Assembly (NCBI GenBank): GCA_046294265.1
Contig: JBKBKC010000003.1
Location: forward strand, 1-64,000
DNA: 64,000 nucleotides
Direction: 5' to 3'
DNA from: JBKBKC01 sp046294265
Lineage (GTDB): Bacteria > Pseudomonadota > Alphaproteobacteria > Rhodobacterales > Rhodobacteraceae
In this document: piece by piece, positions 58,300 to 64,000 of the stretch
Numbering within the stretch: position 1 is the stretch's first letter
How the letters are laid out: each line of letters begins with the position of its first letter
Made by a program: the position numbers and the translations under genes
The notes under the pieces: model-generated
Databases searched by the model: none
What the model was told of the DNA's origin: nothing
Seen by the model: only the letters and a program-made list of their open reading frames with translations

Positions 58300-61200
58300 T
58301 CAGATCACCGTCCGGATGTCATCATCGAGCAGCAGCGTCGCCCCCGACGACCCCAGCGTGTAGATCGCATAGCGCTGGCCGTCGATCACCTCGGATGCGC
58401 CGGTCGCTGTGGCATTGACCATTGTCACCGTGTCATCCGCGCCGCCCTTGACCATCAGGCGGTTGTCCGGCCCGGTCAGGTCACGCAGCTGCGCCTCGGT
58501 GATGGTCATCCGCGCATCCGGCGCGAAGGACAGGTCGATCGCGGTGAAGTCGAAGTTCGCAAGGCCCCCGCGCCCCAGGTTCACCGTGGGCGCGTTGGTG
58601 TTGTCCACGACCAGAAGGGTGGACGACTGGTTGCCCGCCGCATCCGCCGTGTTCACCACCAGATAGCTGCCGTCCGGCACGGTCGAGGCGAAGCGGAAGT
58701 TCGTCTCGTTGTATTGCGCGTCGTCGGTGCGGCTGGCCTGGATGGTGTTCTGGGTGCCGGTCTGGTCGATGCGCACAAAGCTGTAGGCGTCGCTGGTAGC
58801 CTCGGTCCCGATTCCGCGCAAGCCATTGGCATCGCGCGAGAAGGACAGAACCTCGGGTGATCCGGGTGCCACGGTATCCACACGGAACGCTTCGGTCAGG
58901 CTGGCGGTGTTGCCGGCCCGGTCGGTGGCGGTGATGGTGGCCTGGACGTTGAGTTCGCCCCGCGGCAGGTCGGCGGCGGTGAAGGTCACCGACCACTGGC
59001 CCGCGGCATTGGCGATGGCTGTCTTTTCCGCGCCGCTGGACAGTTTGACGACCACGGTGGCCCCGGCTTCGGCGGTGCCGCCCAGGGGAAGGCCCGCCTG
59101 CACCTCCACCGCGTTCAGGATGCCGTCGCCGCCGATGGCCCCGCCCGAGCGAGTAAAGGGGGTCACGATGGTATCCACGCGCACGGATTCGGTGTGGCTG
59201 GCGGTGTTGCCCACGCGGTCGGTCGCGGTGGCGGTCAGCGTCACGTTGTTCTCGCCCGCCGGAATCTCGCCGGGCGGGATGGTCACGGTCCATGTGCCGT
59301 CGGCGGCCACGGTTGCCGCGCGCGGCACACCCGAACCAAAGCGCACCATGACGGAGGAGCCGGGTTCGACCGTTCCCGTCACCGTCAGGCCCTGCGCGGC
59401 CTCGGCGGCGTTCAGCACGTCATCCGCCCCGGTGGACAGGCCAGTGCGGCGGAAGTTCGTCACCTCGGTATCCACGTTCAGCGGATGCGTCGCGGTGGCG
59501 GTGTTGCCGGCCGCGTCGGTCGAGGTGACGGAAACGGTGCTGGCATAGGTGCCCTGCCGGATCTCGCCCGCCGACCATGCGGCCTGCCAGGTGCCGCCTG
59601 ATGTGGCGGTCACGCTGCGGGTGACGCCCTCGAACGTCGCGGCCACGGTGGCGCCCGGTTCGGCGCGGCCCGTCAGGATCAGGCCGCTGGCCTGTTCGGC
59701 CCCCGACAGGATGTTGTCGCCCCCCGCCTGCGCGGGATCGACCGAGACGCTGGTGGTGGTGTCGATGCGCACCGCATGGCTGCGGGTGGCGGTGTTGCCC
59801 GCCGCATCCCGCGCGGTGACCGAGACGGTGGTGCCGTATTCGCCCGCGGCAAAGGACGGGGCCGGAAAGGTCACGGCCCATGCCCCCGAGGCCGCCACCG
59901 TGGCGGGCAGGGTCACGCCGTTCCAGGATACGGTGACCGTGGCCCCCGGCTGCGTCGCACCCGACAGCGCCACGCCGCCTGCCACTTCGGCCGCGTTGAC
60001 CACATCATCCCCCGCCACGGGCGTGGTCAGCGACACATGGGTTAGCGTATCGACCCGCATCACATGCGTGGTGGAGGATGGATTGCCCGCCGCATCGCGC
60101 GTGGTGGCGGTGATGGTCGCGTCGTATTCGCCGGGGGCGATCTGGTTCGGGCCATAGGCGATGGCCCAGGTGCCGTTGCCCGCCACCGTCGCCATGCGTG
60201 TATCGCCGCCGATGGCCACGGTGATGGCGGCGCCGGGTGTGGAGGTGCCGGTGATCTGGAACCCTGCGGCGGCCTCGGCCGCGTTCACGGTGTTGTCGGC
60301 GGTCACCGGGTCGATGGCCAGCGGATGCGGCACGGTGTCGATCTGCACGCGGTCGGTGATCGTGGTGGTGTTGCCCATCGGATCAGTCGCCACGATGGTC
60401 ACGCCGGTCGTGTATTCGCCGCCCGGCACCTGCGCGGGGGTGAAGGTGACGCTCCAGCTGCCATCGGCGGCGATGGTCGTGGTCTGCACCGCTTCGCCGA
60501 TGGTCACGCGGATCGCGGCACCTGGCTCGCCGTTGCCGCCGATGGTCACGCCGTCGCGGTGATCCTCGGCATTCTCGACATGGCCGACGCTTTCGGTGCC
60601 TTCGGTGATGGATACGGCAGGGGGTGTCAGGTCCAGCACGAAGGTCGGGCCGTCCAGCGTGACCGGGGTGCCGCCGCCGGGCGGGGTGACCACGACAACC
60701 GCTTCATGCGTGCCGTCGGCGGGCAGGCCGGTGGGCGGGAAGGTGACGCCCCAGGTGCCACCGGGGGTTATGGTGGTGGTCTGGGTCTGGTCGCCGATGG
60801 TCACGGAGACGCTGTCGCCGGGCTCGCCCGTTCCGGTCACCACAAGCTGGGGGTTCGGCGTGTTGGTCGTCACGGTATGGCTGGCGTCGGGCTCGTCCAC
60901 CGCCGGGGGCGTGCGGCCACCGCCGCCGCCACTTCCGCCGCCGCCCGTTCCGATCAGGACCGCACCGCCCACGACTGCGGCCGGTATAAGCCCGCCGCCG
61001 CCAAGCCCGGCGAGGATGCCTGGAATGAACATCCCCATCCCGGCCGGATCGTTGCCGGTGCCCTGCAGCATGGCCAGCGTTTCGCCCCGGTCGAACCGAA
61101 GGTCGTCCAGCGTCGAAAACTTGTTCCAGCTTTCCGCCGGTCCATAGCTGACCTGGACGATACCGTTGCCACCGTCGGCGAGGAAAACCTCGGCAATCTC

Positions 61201-61467
61201 GCCCTCGGACGAAAGATAGAGCTTGTTCGGCTGCCCCGGCGCCGTGTCATAAAAGCCCGACAGCACGATCTCTCGCCCGTCGATCAGCCGCACGACGAGG
61301 TTTGCCCCCTGGCGTTCGTAGCCCACCACATGTGCGGGGGCGAGGTTCAGCGACACCGCCTCGCTCGAACCGACCTGCAGGAACGAACTGCCGCCTTCGC
61401 CCGCAACCCCGCCGCGCGCAAGCGCGCCCGCAGAATTGCGGACGGCGAATTCAACCGCCTTCACCAT
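58300..61467 (-). CDS. BapA-like secreted adhesin with tandem Ig-like repeats
   Basis: A 1055-residue surface protein. Residues 1-140 resemble the BapA prefix domain (MVKAVEFAVRNSAG, LYLSSEGEIAEVF). Residues 146-186 form a hydrophobic glycine-rich hinge. From 195 to about 865 there are seven bacterial Ig-like repeats of 95-98 residues, each with GxxEPGAxVxVxxG and DxxGNT patterns; five carry an NAAE-like motif. A further domain leads to a C-terminal secretion-signal-like region (961-1055: LTGPDNRLMVKGGADDTV, ending DDDIRTVI). There are no RTX nonapeptides. I chose the ATG at 61467, with GGAG upstream. Exported by the downstream type I system; probable role in attachment or biofilm. Confidence 0.9.
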   Translation of the reverse strand: MVKAVEFAVRNSAGALARGGVAGEGGSSFLQVGSSEAVSLNLAPAHVVGYERQGANLVVRLIDGREIVLSGFYDTAPGQPNKLYLSSEGEIAEVFLADGGNGIVQVSYGPAESWNKFSTLDDLRFDRGETLAMLQGTGNDPAGMGMFIPGILAGLGGGGLIPAAVVGGAVLIGTGGGGSGGGGGRTPPAVDEPDASHTVTTNTPNPQLVVTGTGEPGDSVSVTIGDQTQTTTITPGGTWGVTFPPTGLPADGTHEAVVVVTPPGGGTPVTLDGPTFVLDLTPPAVSITEGTESVGHVENAEDHRDGVTIGGNGEPGAAIRVTIGEAVQTTTIAADGSWSVTFTPAQVPGGEYTTGVTIVATDPMGNTTTITDRVQIDTVPHPLAIDPVTADNTVNAAEAAAGFQITGTSTPGAAITVAIGGDTRMATVAGNGTWAIAYGPNQIAPGEYDATITATTRDAAGNPSSTTHVMRVDTLTHVSLTTPVAGDDVVNAAEVAGGVALSGATQPGATVTVSWNGVTLPATVAASGAWAVTFPAPSFAAGEYGTTVSVTARDAAGNTATRSHAVRIDTTTSVSVDPAQAGGDNILSGAEQASGLILTGRAEPGATVAATFEGVTRSVTATSGGTWQAAWSAGEIRQGTYASTVSVTSTDAAGNTATATHPLNVDTEVTNFRRTGLSTGADDVLNAAEAAQGLTVTGTVEPGSSVMVRFGSGVPRAATVAADGTWTVTIPPGEIPAGENNVTLTATATDRVGNTASHTESVRVDTIVTPFTRSGGAIGGDGILNAVEVQAGLPLGGTAEAGATVVVKLSSGAEKTAIANAAGQWSVTFTAADLPRGELNVQATITATDRAGNTASLTEAFRVDTVAPGSPEVLSFSRDANGLRGIGTEATSDAYSFVRIDQTGTQNTIQASRTDDAQYNETNFRFASTVPDGSYLVVNTADAAGNQSSTLLVVDNTNAPTVNLGRGGLANFDFTAIDLSFAPDARMTITEAQLRDLTGPDNRLMVKGGADDTVTMVNATATGASEVIDGQRYAIYTLGSSGATLLLDDDIRTVI

Positions 61468-61722
61468 GGAACTGCTCCGCCTCATGTGCCCCTTAGCAGG
61501 GGCTTGCCTTTGTCCAGCCCTTATACGGGCCTATTACTTTTCTTTTACCCATTTTGATTTCCAATTTCTAGTCGTTTGCGTGGCGTTCCCCATAAAATGT
61601 AGATTGCGCGGCCCCGTAGCCGTTCGGACACAATCAATACGTGAAAAACCGCCCATCCCGACAGCCAGGCGCGCGAATTGGCCACTGCTGTCCTGGCATT
61701 CTGTCACCGGTGCCTTTACCGC
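61468..61722. promoter_or_regulatory. AT-rich upstream region of the adhesin operon
   Basis: This 255-bp gap contains the most AT-rich stretch of the window (about 61520-61610), in sharp contrast to the GC-rich genes around it. On the minus strand it holds GTATAAGG close to the adhesin start and a hairpin CCCCT/AGGGG (61486-61499 area) in the leader. I could not fix a -35/-10 pair. It must carry the promoter of the four-gene adhesin operon and may be a target of silencing or activating proteins. Confidence 0.45.
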
Positions 61723-62538
61723 CTATCGGCCGCGCGCCCAGCCTGCGGAGGCGCCGCCCACCCGCACCGCGAGCGACACCCCTGCATAAACCAGAAATCC
61801 GAGCGGATCGGCCAGAAAAAGGCGAGACAGGGCGGGCCGACCCAGCAACCCGTTGCGCATGAGGGCCGGATAGCGACCCGCGATCTCGGCCACCCCCGCA
61901 TCCTGGCGGCGGCGCACCCGGACCAGTGCTGCCAGTCCCTCGACCATCGGCCAGAGATAGGTGGCGCTGCATTCGATGCGCTCGTCGGGGCGGAACAACA
62001 GCCGGACATAGGTGTCATCGGAAATGACCGGCGGAAACGCCCCCCATCGCGCGCGGCCCTCCGCATTCACGCAAAAGAATCCGAAACCCGGCGCCGGCCC
62101 GACCACAAAGGGAAGGCGGGCCCAGAACCGCGCGTAGAGCCGCGTCACCGCGCTGCGGGCGTGCGCGATGACCGGTCGGCCCGTCGCATAGCGGGGCGCG
62201 GGCGTGTCGAGGGCCAGCGCGATCTGGGCCATCAGGCCCGGCGAGACGCGCACATCGGCATCCAGATAGGCGCGCGCGTCCCCCATCGCCGCTGCGTCGC
62301 CCGCATTCAGCGCGCCGATCTTGCCGCCCGTCGCCAGATCGACCACCACCAGCCGCCATCCCGCCGCCTCGGCGCGCGTCCGCATCCCGCGCGCCCGGTC
62401 TGCGGTGTCATCCGTGCAGCCGTTCGCCACCACCACCACCTCGGCCCCGCCCGGCACCGGGTCGGAGGCCAGAAGCGCGATCAGGCAGGGGCCGATCTCG
62501 GCGGCCTCGTTCGCGGCGGGAATGATGACGCTCAGCAT
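61723..62538 (-). CDS. Family 2 glycosyltransferase
   Basis: A 271-residue GT-A enzyme. It opens MLSVIIPAANEAAEIGPCL, has VVVVANGCTDDTADRAR, the metal-binding DADVRVSPGL, and DDTYVRLLFRPDER as the acceptor-site region. A hydrophobic segment near the C-terminus (PLGFLVYAGVSLAV) may hold it at the membrane. It probably builds an exopolysaccharide or glycolipid. It overlaps the upstream glycoside-hydrolase-like gene by 7 bp. Starts at 62547 or 62538 are both possible. Confidence 0.87.
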   Translation of the reverse strand: MLSVIIPAANEAAEIGPCLIALLASDPVPGGAEVVVVANGCTDDTADRARGMRTRAEAAGWRLVVVDLATGGKIGALNAGDAAAMGDARAYLDADVRVSPGLMAQIALALDTPAPRYATGRPVIAHARSAVTRLYARFWARLPFVVGPAPGFGFFCVNAEGRARWGAFPPVISDDTYVRLLFRPDERIECSATYLWPMVEGLAALVRVRRRQDAGVAEIAGRYPALMRNGLLGRPALSRLFLADPLGFLVYAGVSLAVRVGGASAGWARGR

Positions 62539-64000
62539 CCCGGGCATCCGCGCGCAAGGGCACGCCAGCGGGGATTGTCGTCGCCCAGATGCCGCAGTGC
62601 ACCCCAGCTGCCCCATTTCGAAGGCACCTCGACATCGGTGAAGGCGTTGAAGGGCGCGTCCGTGAGCCTCCCCCATCCTGACTGCAGACGGGCATAAAGC
62701 TCGCCCATCTCCGGGGCATAGTTCAGCGCATGAAAGAATGCGGTCAGTTCCGCATCCTCCACTGCTCCGCCGATTCCCACGACATGCGTGCCACCCTCAT
62801 ACATCATCAGTTGCAGCCCCGCGGCCTGCGCCACGCGGGCATGATGCGGCAGCACGACGTCGAGCAGATGGGCCAGCGTATCCTCGGACTGCCCGGTGAC
62901 GAACCCGCCTTCCAGTTCCGCCGCCGCGCGCGAAATTGCAAGATCATGGCGGTGTTCCGCCAGCCAGTCCTCGCGCGCCTGCCCGGTCAGGCCCTGCGCA
63001 TCGGCCTGCAGCGCCGCCGCGCGCAGGCTTTCGGTCAGCCAGCGGCGCACCACCGGCACCCGCTCGGGCGTGCCGAGGGCGGCGGCGAAATAGCCGGTCA
63101 CGGCATAGGCGTCAAAGGCAGTGGCGGGGGCGGGCGCCCCCTCGGCCACCAGCAGGGGGGCGTTCAGAACCTGGTCCTCCAGCCCCGGCCAGCCGGTCTG
63201 GCTGGAGATAACGCGCACCAGCCGGGTGCTTGCCTGTGGGCCGAACGCCTCGGTCCAGATGCCCGCGACCTGCACGGCGCGCAGGGCGTAATACTGCACC
63301 CAGCTGTTCGCCTCGCCCCAGCGGGCGCGGCCCATGTCATCGGCCCAGCGGGCCTGATCGAAGGCCCAGTTCCATACCTCGTTGGAAAACTCCACATGCG
63401 CGCGCAGCCCGGGGGCAAGCCCCGCCTGCGCCACCCCGGCCATTTCGCGCACCAGCGCATCCTCGGCGCGGTGGGGGATGGTGAACCACGGGTCGGCGCG
63501 CAGGTCATTGGCCAGCGCCACCATCACCTCCATCGGCACGCCCGCGCGCGCCCAGGTGAAGTCGCCGGGGCGGGGCCGGTCGGCGGCGTGTTCGAGCGTG
63601 GAATTGTTGGTCGCCATCCAGTCCATGAACCGCACCAGACGCACGCCCCGCAGCCGGGCGGTCCAGTCGGGATTGAACACCGCGCCCGACGCCAGCGCCG
63701 CCGCCCGGTCCTCGCGCACCAGCACCAGATCGCGGATCGGGTCTGCGGGGTCGATGGCCGCCAGCGTTACAATCACCGAGCCCGCGCCGGGGGTGTAGTC
63801 GAACGCGATCCGGCCGGGGCCATATTGGCGGTTGGTCGCGCGCCCCTCCAGCTGCAGGTCGCCCCGCCCCGCCCAGGTCAGCACATAGCGCCCGGCGGCG
63901 TGGCGGGCATTTTCCGGCAGGTCGGTCAGCACAAGCGTGGACAGGCCCGTGGCCCCCTCGGGCAGGCTGAGGGGCCAGCCCTGAGGGGTTATATTGCCAG
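62532..64000 (-). CDS. Glycoside-hydrolase-like protein, 5' end outside window
   Basis: The frame is open from the window edge to a TGA at 62532 (at least 489 residues), so the start and any signal peptide are missing. The early part has a beta-rich look (RYVLTWAGRGDLQLEGRATN). A later part resembles a TIM barrel with HVEFSNEVWNWAFDQ and LMMYEGGTHVVG. The Asn-Glu pair and the later Glu sit where clan GH-A enzymes have their acid/base and nucleophile. It overlaps the GT2 gene, which suggests a role in making or trimming a polysaccharide. Family not identified. Confidence 0.7.
   Translation of the reverse strand, partial: GNITPQGWPLSLPEGATGLSTLVLTDLPENARHAAGRYVLTWAGRGDLQLEGRATNRQYGPGRIAFDYTPGAGSVIVTLAAIDPADPIRDLVLVREDRAAALASGAVFNPDWTARLRGVRLVRFMDWMATNNSTLEHAADRPRPGDFTWARAGVPMEVMVALANDLRADPWFTIPHRAEDALVREMAGVAQAGLAPGLRAHVEFSNEVWNWAFDQARWADDMGRARWGEANSWVQYYALRAVQVAGIWTEAFGPQASTRLVRVISSQTGWPGLEDQVLNAPLLVAEGAPAPATAFDAYAVTGYFAAALGTPERVPVVRRWLTESLRAAALQADAQGLTGQAREDWLAEHRHDLAISRAAAELEGGFVTGQSEDTLAHLLDVVLPHHARVAQAAGLQLMMYEGGTHVVGIGGAVEDAELTAFFHALNYAPEMGELYARLQSGWGRLTDAPFNAFTDVEVPSKWGSWGALRHLGDDNPRWRALARGCPGC

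Noticed and set aside
58300..61467. The repeated region of the adhesin considered as a CRISPR or DNA repeat array
   Set aside because: The period is about 290 bp and conserved at protein level only; there are no short identical repeats with unique spacers.
1..64000. tRNA genes, prophage, conjugation genes, toxin-antitoxin pairs or defence islands
   Set aside because: Nothing matching these was found on reading both strands. The only mobile DNA is the IS fragment at the left edge.

Overview
The window is 64 kb of very GC-rich DNA with tightly packed genes. Many neighbouring genes overlap as ATGA or GTGA. Gene content (an Fba-type IolJ inositol operon, ChvT-free type I adhesin operon, mobA-mobB-moeA, TspO, ZapE, short bacterial SRP RNA) and codon use point to an alphaproteobacterium of the Rhodobacterales, near Rhodobacter, Paracoccus or Gemmobacter. 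This is inferred from the reading alone; no database search was possible.

Layout. 1-300: the 3' end of an IS5-type transposase, followed by the SRP RNA gene (ffs) on the minus strand. 354-13400: an inositol/cyclitol uptake and catabolism locus. It holds a sugar ABC transporter (ATPase, permease, binding protein), a LacI-family regulator, two Gfo/Idh/MocA dehydrogenases, an IolE-like TIM-barrel protein, and the operon iolD-iolC-iolB-iolJ-iolG. Two intergenic regions in the locus carry the same perfect 16-bp LacI-type palindrome, so one regulator probably controls transporter, enzymes and itself. 13480-19690: YdeI and TetR genes facing a two-gene RND efflux system with a TetR-type operator between them, then a DUF2461 gene. 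19720-24220: leuB, tspO and a soluble hybrid histidine kinase. 24420-31890: alpha-2-macroglobulin (with a PAN domain and an intact CTEQ thioester motif) coupled to penicillin-binding protein 1C. 31960-38660: a beta-ketothiolase, an MFS transporter, then a coupled run of metallo-hydrolase, fumarylacetoacetase, DinB-fold protein, two tiny membrane proteins and zapE. 38730-43880: serB and a six-gene overlapping operon led by a photolyase/cryptochrome-like flavoprotein (ICMT-like and UbiG-like methyltransferases, DUF4149, DUF427, CIA30). 43958-48850: ornithine-cyclodeaminase-like, HAD, DMT exporter, YaiI, S-formylglutathione hydrolase and AEC transporter. 48980-52200: mobA, mobB and a DUF429-MoeA fusion for molybdenum cofactor. 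52240-53350: aroC. 53440-61470: a type I secretion operon (adhesin, TolC-like, ABC exporter, HlyD-like). 61720-64000: a GT2 glycosyltransferase and a truncated glycoside-hydrolase-like protein.

Items most worth following up: the photolyase-led operon, whose lead protein seems to have its domains in permuted order; the DUF429-MoeA fusion; the fumarylacetoacetase-DinB-micromembrane-protein run; the twin operators of the inositol regulon; and a conserved 3'-UTR motif placed 9-11 nt after the stop codons of three unrelated genes. No CRISPR array, tRNA, prophage or replication origin was seen.
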